From: Galerina marginata
Taxonomy: Eukaryota; Basidiomycota; Agaricomycetes; Agaricales; Galerinaceae
DNA length: 64,000 bases
NCBI GenBank assembly: GCA_023014335.1
Contig: JAECYW010000029.1
Coordinates: 496,001 to 560,000, forward strand
Direction of reading: 5' to 3'
Shown: piece by piece, positions 1 through 11,580 of the stretch
How the letters are laid out: every line of letters starts with the position of its first letter
Numbering within the stretch: the stretch's first letter is position 1
Position numbers and translations under genes: made by a program
The notes under the pieces: generated by a model
The model's database searches: none
What the model was told of the DNA's origin: nothing
Seen by the model: only the letters and a program-made list of their open reading frames with translations

Positions 1-88
1 ACTGTTCAAGCTTCTGGAGTATTTCACCCAGATCCTTCACGGCCGTAGCCAGAGTGACCGTGGCAAGAGCGATGGATAAAGGATCCAT
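1..88 (-). CDS. First exon (partial) of a STAND-type/TPR gene, tandem paralogue
   Basis: The complement reads MDPLSIALATVTLATAV followed by a helix ending KLEQ, and runs off the left edge of the window. It matches the first exon of the complete gene at 15120-11581 almost residue for residue, and the flanking DNA is also duplicated. The start ATG is at 88-86. This hydrophobic, alanine/threonine-rich helix is typical of the N-terminal domain of fungal STAND proteins. Whether the rest of the gene is intact lies outside the window. Confidence 0.75.
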   Translation of the reverse strand, partial: MDPLSIALATVTLATAVKDLGEILQKLEQ

Positions 89-429
89 TGGTCAAAGGTT
101 AAGGAAGAGGACGTCGGCGCTTGATTTTCCAAGTACAGCGCCCAAGCCCTATTGCACAGCCCTTGCAATTATCGTAACCTCCGACCTTTCCGCGTGTTTG
201 GTTAATTTTGTGTATCTGTACTTGGATCTGAACGCATTCCTTGAGGTGCCGAGACGGCTATGTAAATTTATCACAAATGCTTCCCACCAGATACTAGTAT
301 CACAGCTTTCTTGCCGAAACTCACTCTTCTAGAACACCTGAGTTCGGGATTAACGCGTTGAATGCTTCTTCTGTTTTAACTTGGGGAAGGTATAGGAACC
401 GAATATGTGGGTAACGGTCCTACTCAAGG

Positions 430-765
430 ATGACGATGGGTATCGGCTCAAGGAACATCACTCCCAGTGGTGAGCCCACGTTGGAGATTGCTCCACCGTC
501 AAATTTGGACCTGCAGCTGCTATTGAATCTTCGTAAACATTGTCCAACTCTCGTTTTCACCATACATGGTGCAATTCGGCGGTCCTCTCGGATCTCTCCA
601 CATGGGAATTACATGGGAATGACGAGTAACTTAAGGCATTTTTATTATTCGGGGCTCGTTCATATCTTGTTAACACGTACTACAGCCGCTTGCGAGAATC
701 GTACCACTGCTTCGTGGCTCCTGTTAAGGATCGAGGGAGAATTTTACATGGGAAAAACGGAGTGA
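430..765 (+). other. Candidate short open frame, about 111 codons, paired with 15384-15749
   Basis: An open frame here is kept in the second copy although the copies differ by a 3-nt indel and by 5-nt and 1-nt indels that together restore the frame. Shared peptide pieces are NLDLQLLLNL, PTLVF, RISPHGN, MGMTS, GLVHI and CENRTTA. No domain is recognised. The frame may be one exon of something larger, or chance openness in a recent duplicate. Confidence 0.3.
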
Positions 766-1890
766 CGGTGAGGGTGGGCGAGGAATAAAAGAATGGATTC
801 CTTACATTGCGAAACTTAGTACGGGGATGTCAATTTCGGCAGACGAATAATCCCAGCTTCGGCGGGATAGAAGGCGAATGGACTACAATGTTCTGGTCGA
901 TCGCTTCCAGGACGGTGAATGTGAATAGGTGACGGTGAGGAATAAGTTAGCCTTACAAGTAGTGTTTAACATAGAGTACGTACATGTGTTTGGAGAAGTC
1001 GGGAGCGACCCACATACTTGTTAGAGCTGTCCATTCAAATTTACGTGACTGACGAAAACGGACTTGGTGGAGGTAGACCTCGTCGTATGAGCTCTCAGTC
1101 CGCGTGAATGGGAAAGACCTTGAGAGAAAGATTAGTATTGCTAGCGTGAATAGAAAATAACGCACGCGGCGTGGAAGGCAAGAGGCGGCGGCAGTAGATA
1201 TTCGAGGAGCTCGTGTCGAAAATTCAAAAGAGCAATTCGATGATATGCCCACCGCAGGGGAAGGGCAATGCCGACGAACCTTGTGTTGAGTCGTTTTATT
1301 TCATTTAGAACGCGATTTGACAAGGTAAAGAGGTGGGGGACTGTTGTCCAAAAAACTTATCGCGCTAGATCTAGAGAGATAAAGGGCATCCAATCCGGGT
1401 ATGAGCTGTCGGTGTAGGTTTCCAAACTCTAACTTATTGGGCTTAATTGAGGGAACGGTTCGATAGCCCCAAACAAGGTAAAACTGATATTTAAAAGATC
1501 TCGAGAATTGAGCAAACTGTCGCAGAAATATGGAACTGAACACACAAGAATCAAGTCAACATCCCTCCACCTTTTGGAATACTGCTGCCAAAAATGTCTG
1601 CATGAAGAGAATAAAAGTTAACCTCTGCTGTAAATGAGCGGTAGCAAGTCGACGTACGAGCGGGGACGAAGAGGAGAAGTTCGACGCTTTGCACGGCTAT
1701 AGTTTACAGACACTTGGTACAAAACATAGCCAAAAACAGTGTACTAGCAAGTATAAGTCGAAATGGAGGTGTAATACACGAAAGGACACACACCTGTCAA
1801 CTATCTGCATACCTTTTGTGCGGCCAAATTCCAATCAAGCGAGAATTGGCTCTGCCTTGAATGCGACGACGGTGGATTTATGAAGGCTAG
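766..1890. other. Unrecognised duplicated stretch, possibly a decayed multi-exon gene on the minus strand
   Basis: The complement of 953-1252 and 1301-1543 encodes pieces also found in the second copy (16000-16600), such as SFPFTxTESSYDE, VRFRQS and VWGYR plus NLHRQL. The pieces fall in different frames in the two copies, and a 1-nt deletion in copy 2 (near 16040) breaks one of them. Splice-like junctions are visible, for example CACAG before GTACGTAC around 15980. I recognise no protein family. Confidence 0.3.
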
Positions 1891-1899
1891 GACCATCTG

Positions 1900-2130
1900 A
1901 TCAAGGAGAGTTAACAACAGCGCCCGCGCCCATCTACATCGCCATCAGTCCCGCTGGCCCAGACTCATGTAGATGAAGAACCATAAAAAGGCCAAGTCAT
2001 CGTCCGAATCGGCGAATGTGAACCAGGACTATGGAAAGTAAAAGACATGTCATGTGGAAAATTGTGCATTGGTTTGGAGTTGAGAAAATCGGACGGAAAC
2101 GGGAAAGCACAGCCACTGATGTAATATAAC
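1900..2130. repeat. Block B-like promoter stretch, copy 1
   Basis: This carries the diverged box CCATCTACATCGCCATCAG near 1930, a CATAAAAAGG stretch near 1981, GAGAAAATCGGA near 2081 and the ACAGCCACTG box near 2109. These occur in the same order as in block B of the array units. It leads into module R instead of block C. The second copy is at about 16975-17185. Confidence 0.55.
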
Positions 2131-3890
2131 CTAATATCGGTGGATAAACCTGCCTTGAACCTGCCCCACACCTTCCCTTCCTTTTGCACGCATCGCATTC
2201 ACCACCTGCGTGAAGTGCTACATCGTCTCTAGCTTTGCCCCATCACTTGTTCTTGTTCTTGCTCTTTCAGCAACTCTGCGCTATCGATCTCATGCAATCC
2301 TGCCTTTCTAGCTCCCACAGTCATCGATTCATCACCAACCGCCATATACCTAGCTTCCTGGACGATACTAATGTTCAGGTGCGTAAGCCAAGCCTTATTT
2401 TCAAAATGCAGACCTGAACGGTCCTCGCCCCATAGCACCTCGTCCATTCCCCAATTTCGACGTCAACTCCCATTCAAGCCGCTACCGTTCTTTCCCGTCA
2501 TCGGCCGTAACCCATAACCCATCATTTGACTCAGACTCAGAGGAAAGTACCACCCCCGGCACAAATCTATCATAAACCGTGCGTGCATCTTGTTTCTCAC
2601 ATTACCTTTTCCTCCCTTCCGAGTCCGTTCGGTTCTTGCTCCGTTTCATTCATTGTCGATCAAGCTTCTATGCTATTTCCCTTGCTCATACTCGCCCTCT
2701 TCTGTTTCTGGTTCTGACATTCAGAATACCCCATTTGCACGATCCAGTGCTTGTACCGAACCGAACCGTTCTCTCAGGGCTTCTGTCTCTCCGTTTTCTT
2801 TTTAGTTCTGGCGTAAAAATTAACACCATTTTTTGGCTTCTCCCCGGCATTCTCACTCTCTTTCTTGGTTTTACGATCTGCGGAAGTGCGATGCCAATGC
2901 ATTTTTCCCTCATCGTTCTTTACTCTAGAATTTCGTTTTCCCTTCATTCTTCATTCACCCCCCTTTCTCAATTGAATGAGAAAAGACATAGACCAGTCAG
3001 AGAGGGGACGTTAAAATCGGGCTTACAGTACTCTTCGTCCTCCTTTCGACCTCTTTGTATATCCATACAGGCGCTAGTCCGGCGAAGAGTTCGCAATATC
3101 TCTAGAAATTTGTTCGCTCCTCTCCCCTCATTATCGTTTCCGTTCTTACTCTCATTCTTATTTTTGTTCTTTTCTTTCATTTTATTCAATTACTCTCCGA
3201 AGCACGCCCGTGTCCTTCCTTCCTTCCTTCTTTCCGAAGATCTTCTCCTCTCTGATTGATTTCGGAGTCGTAGCCGTGATCCCCCTCAACGCGGCCAGGA
3301 TATACTTATTTCATTGGTCTCTTAATGTTTCTACCTATCCACTCCTGCGTGTCACACAAGATACACTGGGGACATTGATACTTTTACCTGATCGGACTCT
3401 CACTAGGCCTTTCTTTTCGGCTTGGGTTGTTGATTATGAACTATTGACCTCATAAGCTCCAGCCCAAGCCTGCCACCAGTTGGTGTATGTGCCTTGGTGA
3501 AGTCCGTCAATGCACCTAAAAGATTGACCTAGGTCCCACTATCAGTCTCGGTCATGCTACTATTTCTCTCTTCCCCGTTACAGTTATTCTCGTTCATTCT
3601 CTTACCACATGCTCCTCAACTTCTCATTCTCTTACTAATTTTACATAAATTGGATGTGCGCCGTTTGAGTTTACTAACATTTCCTACTCATGAACGCGGC
3701 ATAGCCACTCCTTTCGTTTCCTCTGAATCCTTTCTAAAAGCCAAGAAAATCCTACAGCAACAAAACAAGGTTCAGAATCGCCTGAAGGTCGAAGCTCCAA
3801 ACTCTTAAATCTACTGACCTTCCATGAAGCCACTGAGATCGGTGCTCGAAAGTGAATACAAAAACAGGGCAACCCGCCCGTTACCCTAAA
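2131..3890. repeat. Module R, copy 1 (best conserved part of the duplication)
   Basis: A pyrimidine-rich stretch without a recognised gene. It is near-identical to 17186-19110 and partly repeated at 10046-11290, notably the segment from CAGTACTCTTCGTCCTC to GTCCGGCGAAGAGTT (near 3027, 10494 and 18309). Both strands are open over 2579-3259. The plus frame is retained in copy 2 through a 12-nt insertion until a stop near 18330, and the minus frame near 3189-2968 is retained at 10662-10423. Substitutions show no third-position excess in either frame, so I do not call a CDS. Confidence 0.7.
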
Positions 3891-3897
3891 ACACTAA

Positions 3898-4665
3898 TTA
3901 AATAAGGAGGACCCCGGGAAAGTACAAACACACGTTTGCAAGTATATCCCTCAGATCGCACTCTCCAGACACCTCTTCTTCCATGGGATTACCTGACCCG
4001 TCGAAGAAAGGAAGGAGTATCAAAATAGGTTGAGATATGTCCTTGTCATTGGCGATTTCTTCTATTTCTCCTTTGGACCGGCGTAGAGAGTCGTTATCAG
4101 TTGGATCGACGACGTATACGATTCCTTGGAAGTTGCGGAGAATGAGGCGTATATCGTGGTGGACTGAGCGTTTGAATTAAAAGTATGTAAACGTTAGAAA
4201 ATTTGATACAAAGATATTGAGCTCAGCGACGTACACGAAAAACATCCTCCTGGAATGATGGCGTCTACAAGTACGCCGTTGAAGTGTAGTCGTACCTTGA
4301 CTACCAGTGTTCGATGTCAAATACCCAAAAAGCAAGTCAACCTGAAGGCTACACTCTGGATTTAAGTGTAAGAAAACACACGCACTAGGAACGGGGACAT
4401 CTTCCGGTTCAGAATAATACCGGCCATGTTCGATCGTTCGACCCAATTTCTATTGAAATCGTTAGAGCCAAAGGTGTAAATTCGAATGACTGACAAATTA
4501 CAAGCATCTCATCGCTGTCGAGTCCGTGAAAAACTATTTTGGGCGGACTCATTATACCTGTAGAAAACGTAGCAGAAAGTGTCAGTACGAGACTCTGAGT
4601 TGAGGGTAAAGTCGATAAAATGGGCCAATGGACTTACCGGCGCGAATTAACAGTTTGGACAGCAT
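3898..4665 (-). pseudogene. ARF-like small GTPase remnant (disrupted copy)
   Basis: This is the paralogue of the open copy at 19163-20019. Exon 1 begins MLSKLLIRAG at 4665, and the 24-residue extension of the other copy is lost because its ATG is changed. Exon 2 gives PKIVFHGLDSDEML. The last exon holds RNFQGIVYVVDPTDNDSLR, which aligns with the switch II to beta-strand part of ARF GTPases. The exon homologous to the one reading GVEHRTLAVK has TGA at 4319-4317, so the inferred frame is broken. Splice sites match those of the paralogue. Confidence 0.55.
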
Positions 4666-5117
4666 GGTATTTGACGATTTCGGTCAATTTGTCGACGTGG
4701 AAGGTTGTGTTTTATGAGCAAGGATGATCTGAGACTTATGAGGTCACGCAAGAGGCAGACGTTGCAAGAGCTACGGTGACATCACTTCAGCTCCGATTAC
4801 TCGAGTACGAAAGTGTTCTCGCTGCTGTCGACGCCTACGTTACAGTCAATGTGCATAACTATGGGGAACCATCTGAATCGTCGCGCTACAAAGGTAATCA
4901 TCCAGTGTTCTTTCCAATTTTCACTCGTCATATTAGATTTAATTTCACATACATAAAATTCGTCAAAGTCCCTGACAAACACAAGGTTCTTTTTAATTGT
5001 AAAAACTTAGCCGACCGCTCTGGAATGCTGCACATTCAAACGGCCCCCAGCATTCAACATAAGAGGGAGCAACGCATCCCAAAGACACGAGTCATGCGGG
5101 TACCTCAGGCAAACTAG

Positions 5118-5950
5118 AAGTTAAGCTGTAGCTTGACCTGAAAGTAGAATTTGAATTCGAGCTTGAGCTTGATTCAGGGCGAGCCGTGAAGACAGTCGGT
5201 GCGCACAAACACGATTCATCCGTACCTGAAGAAAAGCAAAACAGAAAAATGGCATGAGCACCCCAACCGAAATACCGATGTTCAGCTCAGGCTGTCTACG
5301 TACCAATTGAGCCTTTTGTGGTGACTTTGCCAGTCGCGAGCACGAGCACGAGCAGAGAAGGGAAGGTAAGCGGAAGAGACGTGTGGGGGCCGCAAAAAGA
5401 AAAACAGCAATTCCAGCTCCAGCTCGCACCCCACCCACACGGGCAGAGCACAGGGAGCGCGCGCTCAAGGAGTCGGACCAGCAGCAGCAGCGCTAACGAC
5501 ATCCGACATGCGAACGAGGAGCCAGCACCACCTGGACCGCCGGAGCCGCGGTTGGAGAAAGGGAAAGAAAGGCGTAAGGCTGATTCTGCAAGGTGCATGC
5601 AGGACGGCATAGGAAAAACACGAGCTTTACGTGAAGTTGATTGAAGTTGAGCTGGAGTCGCAGCTTTGGATTATGAAGCCGGGTAAATCTAGGATTTTAC
5701 CCCTCTAAATAAAAACGAAACAGAAATTGTCATGAGCACTCCACCCAAAAAAAGTTTAACTTTGCACATACCCTTCCAAGTGCGTTTCGCCTATCCTACT
5801 CCCGCGCGAGCACGAGCACGAGCACGAGCGTCGAGATTCAACACCAGCACCAGCCGGAAGCCGAGCGACTTCGCGGTTCGAAGTCGGGTTCCATATGGGG
5901 CGTTTGGCTGGGGATACCAGTGCCCGTTCTGACTCTGGCGGTGGGAGAAC
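5118..5950 (-). repeat. Array unit I, block A
   Basis: GC-rich sequence made of decayed GAGCAC, CAGCTC and GAGCTT repeats. Two minus-oriented intron cassettes of about 80 nt start near 5226 and 5697 on the plus strand. Each reads, on the minus strand, GTACGTAG or GTATGTGC at the donor and a TTTCTTCAG- or AG-type acceptor, with CTCATG in the middle. Open frames on both strands are low-complexity and not conserved between units. Confidence 0.6.
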
Positions 5951-6735
5951 AGTAGGAGCTAAGTAGGGGCTAGGTGGAGGACGGAGGAGGACGGGGTTCG
6001 GCGCTCAGCAGTCAGCAGAACCGCACTGTCGTAGGTTTGGGGCGGGTATGGGCTCATTGGGCTGCGCTTGTGGGACGGATGAAGACTGCAAAGGAACGAG
6101 GGTGAGGGCGGGCAGGGAGAAAGGCAGCGGTTCGACCTTGATACCGACTGCCTCTGTGTGAGCCGCACTGAGTTGTTGTCAGATTCGATGCGCTGGGCGC
6201 TGCATGCACTGCGGTGACGGAATATCGTGGTGTAGCCGACGCTATCCTAGAGAGCAGGCCATAGTTTGAGAGGGACGTTATCTGAAGAATGAAATGAGAA
6301 CCGAACACACGACAGACAAAACGACGCACCAGGTATCGTTCGCGAAGTCGTCAAACCAATCTTCGACTTCCAACAGAGGTCGTGCTCCCCAGTCTCATCC
6401 TCTCTCTCGTTTGCTTCCTCGTCCACTCCTTCGAAGCTGGCAGTAGGAGCCAGCACGACTCCAGGCAACCGACAGCCGAAATCATAGACAGGCGCATCCG
6501 TCGCGTCTAAACCGTCCCAAGTTCCATTGGCGCGGGCTCAAGTTGAAGTAGAGGGTATAAAAGCAAATAGGGATGTCTGAGCCAGCATTTCGAGCGGGAA
6601 ATGGGCAGAAACGACGCGTTGCAATTGTGTTGTGGAGAGTTGTGCGGTTGAGAAAATCATGGTGGGCACAGCCACTGATGGCACCGGCACATCAAATGCC
6701 GCAATCTAATCTGATGATTATTCGAACAACACTGG
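5951..6735. repeat. Array unit I, block B (divergent promoter-like region with 48-nt intron)
   Basis: The minus strand has a 48-nt intron at 6329-6282 (GTGCGTCG to TTCTTCAG). Upstream of it an exon reads VVLAPTASFEGVDEEA from an ATG at 6468. The shared box CGTCGCGTCTAAA is at 6499-6511, a plus-strand TATAAAAG at 6555-6562, and the ACAGCCACTG box near 6668. The order matches that in the other units. Exon frames across the intron do not join into an open frame (a stop follows within 12 codons), so a coding role is doubtful. Confidence 0.6.
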
Positions 6736-7458
6736 CAGCGGCATGTCTCAACTCTCCTTCCCTTCCCCCCCTCATCCTTACCGAGGACCACCTCGCTTGA
6801 TCGTTGTCAATGGCCGTCTTTATTCGTAGCTCCTCTCGATGATTATATCCCCATCTTCAAACTTCAAGCTTCAAGCTTCAAGGTCTATGCTCTGGCTCAA
6901 GATCCTCAGGCGCCTCGCGGTCCAGAAATTCGTGGTTTCAGAAGGCTTGGAGGATCGATATGGTTTTTCTCGATGTTCTGGCATCGCGTGTATGTAGGCG
7001 ATTGAAGCAGCCTGGCTTCAGTTTGTTATTCCGCCCCCTGTACCCGTGGTTACACTTATCTGTGCTTAGACTCACTTCTGGCGGATATTCTTTTGAGCAG
7101 GAATTAGCGCGATTACACGCAATACTGTGCTGTGTCTCAGAATACTATGCTTTCTCAGACTATGCTTTTTTTACTTCGTTGCACTCTTTGTTCCGGACTC
7201 ATCGACCTGAACTTCTCGACAAGTCATCCCACCCTCCCCACCTCCACCGACTCGCGATACCTTTTGTCACTCTTTAGATCCTCCGCTCCATACGCTTTCT
7301 TTTCGTTTTTGCAGTTCATTTCTTCCCATGATCCGACACCTACGCGCTCTACTCTACCCACTCGCCCGCCCCCCTTATCTTCCTGCACGGCGTCTAGCTC
7401 ATCGTTCACATCGGGATTCGGGTTACACGACGGGTGGCAATCTAACTTTCCCATTAAC

Positions 7459-7516
7459 AAAACCGTGCTCTTCGAGCTAGTTAGGCCGTTATGCCTTTAG
7501 CCATAGCATGAGTTTT
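7459..7516. other. H1 hairpin, unit I
   Basis: Outer arms AAAAC plus CGTGCT pair with AGCATG plus GTTTT (one bulged A, one G-T pair). The inner stem is AGGC with GCCT around a 6-nt loop. The C-G pair at the fifth position replaces the T-A pair seen in most other copies. Confidence 0.55.
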
Positions 7517-8394
7517 TGACGATGATAAACAGATGCCTCCGTCGTGTTCGCATCCCGACTGTGCTTGCGCCAATAGCCTGGTTATACCCGTCGAGTTGAG
7601 TACGCTCCATATTCACAGGCTTTGCTCGCCGCTTCTTCTTCGTTCAAGGTGAGTACGATACATAACCCCCGATACCTCCACCAACTTGCACGAGCGATGT
7701 CAAATTATATCGTATCCTCCTGCTCCATCTGGCCTACCGATTAAGAGGCAGAGATAGAACAACCATCCTGAATTTATTTCGTTTGGTCAAATGTTCTGCA
7801 GAGCCTCCGTCCCATCGTGGAATAGCAAAGGATATTTCTATCTCGCAGTCCTTCCGACTTTGATCTTAGTACACGGCTTTCCTTGGACGCCAAGCTGTTA
7901 CGCCGTCGAAGCAAGTCCTCTACCAGGAGACGGTAGTTGCATGTTCAGCGATCGGTTTTGTACCTCCTCTTAATTTTTTCCCTTCTTAGACTCATAGAGT
8001 CCATATACATATATAATCAGAAGCACGCCGTTGCTCCGCCGCAGTTTCGACCTTTTCACGGTAAGCCCCTCTTTGCCGTTCCCCAATTAAACCTCGTTGT
8101 CTGTTCGCTCACTACTTGCTTTTCAGCCATTATCACCGCAGGTAAAGTTGATGGAAAACAGATCTGTCCTCAGTAAATATCCTATTCCCTTTCTACCCGT
8201 TCCCTTTTTGGGTACCCACTTGCTTCCACATCCCACGAATCAAATTTGCCAACGGCCAACTTACCCCTACCTATGTGTCTTGCCACTGTCTTCATGTTTC
8301 CTTCCCTGATTTCACCCTCCAATCCCGTCGCCGAATTCGCCGAACTCCTTTGATTTGGTGGCTTTACACGACAGAACGTTCAACTATGGCTGTT

Positions 8395-8440
8395 ATCATG
8401 CTTTCTTCATGCACTTTCGTGCCTCTGTAGCGACCATGAT
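8395..8440. other. H2 hairpin, unit I
   Basis: Outer arms ATCATGCT and ACCATGAT pair with one C-C mismatch; the inner stem is GCAC/GTGC around TTTC. GACAGAACGTTC lies 24 nt upstream. Confidence 0.5.
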
Positions 8441-8760
8441 GTGGTTCCATGTTGATGGTGAAAATGCCTTCTGTCGTCCAAGTTACCCATTCGAGACATG
8501 TTCCTTCATATTACTTCAATCAGACGCTTTAATATCCATTCTCTGCATCTGCTTTCGTTCGGCCGTCCCTCGAAGCCCGATCTCGAGTTCTAGTGGGCTA
8601 GTATCTTTATATTTCGCACCGCCAAATGCAGTCACTACTGTTATAATTCCCCATCTATGAAAGCCTCACATCTACGATTCGCCTAAGCGTAAAGCACCGC
8701 CATCTGGACTCAAAATTCAAATCTGTGTGCGACGTGTCCACCAAGTCCGAAGGGGCTCTA

Positions 8761-9360
8761 CGAGAGCGCGAATGGTACGAGGTTGACGTTGACGTTGATG
8801 TTTAGGCCTGAGGTTGAAGTCGAAATGAAGCGGATCAGGTCGATGCCTATGCGCCGAGTATCGAACCTGAAAAAAAAAAACCAAACGAAAAACAACGTCA
8901 GAATTGCGTCAGAACCCCATCCAAACACATTTTTCGACGTTCTCCTGCTACTACTCCTCCTCCTGCGCCTGCGCCACCTTCTGCGTCTCCTCCTCCTCCT
9001 CCTCCTCCGCCAGGTTACCAGCGCGAACGGGCGGGTCTGGCCCGAGAGTAAGCCTTGGGTCTTGCGTATTGAGAATAAGCACGTACGCGCAGCCCCGCTT
9101 TCGAGGTTGAGTTCTGCGAGGAGACGTCGGGCTGGGCAGTCGACTCCAGTTCCGGTTTCGGTTCCGGTTTGGGGGGCAGTGGGATACTAGGAAAGAAAAG
9201 AAACTGAGCGTTGACGAGAGGGTTGAGAGGGAGAGGAGAAGAGGAGGACGTGCGTGACGCGACGCGAGGGGGAGGAAGCAAGGGATGCGGGGCGGGAAGG
9301 CGCAAGTGGGGAGGTGGCGGAAGGGACGAACGAATGAAGGGGGCGAAGGCGGGGCGGGGT
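8761..9360. repeat. Array unit I-prime, short block A
   Basis: A shortened block A: alternating GTTGAC/GTTGAAGT repeats, a degenerate intron cassette near 8868 (an A run after ACCTG), then a CTC-rich tract at 8970-9010 and GC-rich low-complexity sequence. The leucine-run open frames on the plus strand are translations of the triplet tract. Confidence 0.5.
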
Positions 9361-10045
9361 GGCGTCTCTAAACCCGACACGAGCTGGAGCTGGCGTGGGG
9401 CAGGGAGAGAGGCAGAGGTTCGAGCTCGACCACGAGAGCAACTACCTTGATATGAGCCTGACTGAGTTCGGTGTCAAGGGAGACAAAGTCGCGCTCGTTT
9501 GCTCGTTTTCCATAGGCTGGGCACTGGCTGGACTGCGGGAACGGGACCCAGGTATGAATATGATGGCAGGCCATCCGATACGAGGAGCGTCAGAGCTGAA
9601 GAACAAAATGAGCAGCGATAAGGCAAAGGAGAGAATGACGAACCAGATATCGTCATTCGACGCTGTTCAAACTGGCCATCGATTCCCAGCAGAGCTCGGT
9701 GGTCCCCTTTCTCCTTCCCCTTCCTCTTCCTCTTCCCTTCCTCTCTTCGAAGCTAGGAGCCAGGAAGAATAAGCACCAGCCCGCGCAGAGCACTCGGCGC
9801 GTCTACATCGCCGTCAGTTTCGCTGGCTATTAGGGGTCAGGTCGACGATAAAGCCCTAAAGAGGCTAAGCTGACGTCCAAATCCGCGAATATGAACCAGT
9901 ATCATGGTCAGTGATGGTGAGTTGCGTGGAGAACTGTGCGCTGGTTGAGAAAATCGGATGAAAACGGCGGGCTGATGGCGAACACAGCCACTGATGATAT
10001 CAATCATCAATGCCGCAATCTAATCCGCTCCACCTGATGATTATC
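9361..10045. repeat. Array unit I-prime, block B
   Basis: The 48-nt minus-strand intron is at 9643-9596 (GTTCGTCA to GTTCTTCAG). The box appears as CGGCGCGTCTACA at 9795-9807 and the ACAGCCACTG box near 9984. The exon upstream of the intron on the minus strand reads FLAPSFEERK, a worn version of the VVLAPT peptide of units I, II and IV. Module R follows in place of block C. Confidence 0.55.
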
Positions 10046-11290
10046 GATGGAGGCTCTAGATCGTCTCTACCTCGTCTCTACCGCCCACGCATATTCTTGT
10101 TCTTTCAGTGAATCTACACTGTCCATTCTATGCACCTCGTCCACCTTCTCGTACTCATTCCAGCCTGTCTCACCCCTTCTACCCCAGCTCACCGCTCACA
10201 GCTGAACGCTGAAGCCTGAGGTCTCAGAAGCAGAACTGTGTCTCAGCCAACCTTGACGAGGTTTAGGTGAGTCGCGATCATTTCAACTCGATAGTCAACG
10301 TAGAACCTCGACTGCTAGCAACAGTCAAGTAACAAGCTTTGGGCACAGACCTCGCGACGTGGAACATTGATGTGTTCCCCTACCCATCGTCTGACTCTGT
10401 ACCCTAAAGATTCGCTTTCACGTCATTCGCCATCCTTGCTCACTCGAATGAGATCGAGATCTGTCAGTGTGGGGACGCCAAATTCGAGATTACAGTACTC
10501 TTCGTCCTCGTATTCCTCTTGTATATCCATGCAGGTGTTAGTCCGGCGAAGAGTTGGCGTAATCGTGAAATATTTGTGCGCTCCTCTCCCCTCATTCTCG
10601 TTCTTATTCTTATGCTCAGTCTTATTCTTATTCTCGTCCGTTCTTGTCTTCATTTTATTCAATTAGTCTCCTACTTACGTCCGCGTCTTCTCTTCCTTCT
10701 TTCCCTCCTTGCTGGTTACTCGAAGATTTTCTCCCCTGCGACGAATTCGAATTTCGGAGTCATGTCCCCCTCAGCTCTCAACGCGTAGGATGCAGTCAGG
10801 ACATCGCGACTTTTAGCCGATCGTACTCTCACTAAGGCGTTTCTTCTTGGCTTGGGTCGTTGAGCTATTGACCTCATAAGCTCTTGCCCAAGCCTATGAC
10901 TTATCTTTATTGATGCCTTAGTGGAGTCCGTCAAAGCATCTCTAAAAGTTTGTCTAGATCGCACTATTACTCTGAGTCTCAGTCCCGTTTGGATTTTTCT
11001 TTTCCCGTTCTTCTGGTTTATTCCCTTACCACGTACTCTTCGACTGTCTTACCCTTACTAATTTTCCATAAATTAGATGTGCGCCGTTTCCTACTTACGA
11101 ACACGGCTTGGCCACCCGTTCCCTCTAAAACCACCATAGCACCAAAAAAAACAAGGTTAAACATTGCCTGATGATCGAAGGTCCCAACTCCTAGTAGAGC
11201 TGACCTTCCCTAAATGTATTGAGCTGGGTGCTCGAAAGTGACTACGAAAACAAGGCGACGTGTCCGTTGCCGTAATAATTAATCAAGGAG
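10046..11290. repeat. Module R, third and most diverged copy
   Basis: Homologous in pieces to 2131-3890 and 17186-19110, for example the CAGTACTCTTCGTCCTC segment near 10494, GACCTCATAAGCTC near 10870 and CATAAATTAGATGTGCGCCG near 11068. Its middle is shortened. No gene is recognised. Confidence 0.6.
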
Positions 11291-11580
11291 TACCCCAGGA
11301 ATGTACTCGAGTAAAATCTTTCTTTCATTTCATTCTTCATTCACGTTTATTGGGAGATTGATGGCCGAGGCAAATTTTAGGAAGGCGCTTATTCACGACC
11401 ATCGTAGGTTAGTAATTGTTCATTTAACCCACTTGTTCATATAGGAACATTCTGGTTTATAATTTTCTTCTATGCAGTACATTCTAAATAACAGGCGCCT
11501 AAGTATATAAGCCCTCCATTCGAGGGTAGAAGAGTCTAATAATTATTTTTAACTAGACTACGCTCAATAGTAAGCCCCAC

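Larger units (their letters stand above)
1..5110. repeat. Copy 1 of a large tandem duplication
   Basis: Sequence from position 1 reappears from 15033, in the same order and orientation, to about 20350. The pair includes a STAND/TPR first exon, an unrecognised stretch, module R and an ARF-like gene. Identity by eye is about 95 percent in module R (2590-3780 against 17870-19060) and clearly lower, with many small indels, between 1000 and 1900. Beyond 5110 both copies continue into related but more diverged array units. Confidence 0.9.
6736..8690 (+). repeat. Array unit I, block C (plus-strand spliced region with hairpins)
   Basis: Pyrimidine-rich on the plus strand. It contains the H1 hairpin at 7459-7516, the conserved donor AAG/GTGAGTACGAT near 7648, and the H2 hairpin at 8395-8440 preceded by GACAGAACGTTC. 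These elements recur in the same order in the other units. No protein family can be read in any frame. Confidence 0.6.

Noticed and set aside
2968..3189. Lys/Asn/Glu-rich minus-strand frame with a homologue at 10423-10662
   Set aside because: Attractive because DEEYC and VP.LT are shared, but the third copy (near 18300-18470) is frameshifted by a 4-nt insertion and codon-position changes look random.
2579..3259. 226-codon plus-strand frame in module R
   Set aside because: Very rich in Phe, Leu and Ser from pyrimidine-rich DNA. The copy at 17849 stops early, and substitutions between copies are not concentrated at third positions.
8783..9190. Plus-strand frame with long leucine runs
   Set aside because: The leucines come from a CTC/CTG triplet tract at 8940-9010.
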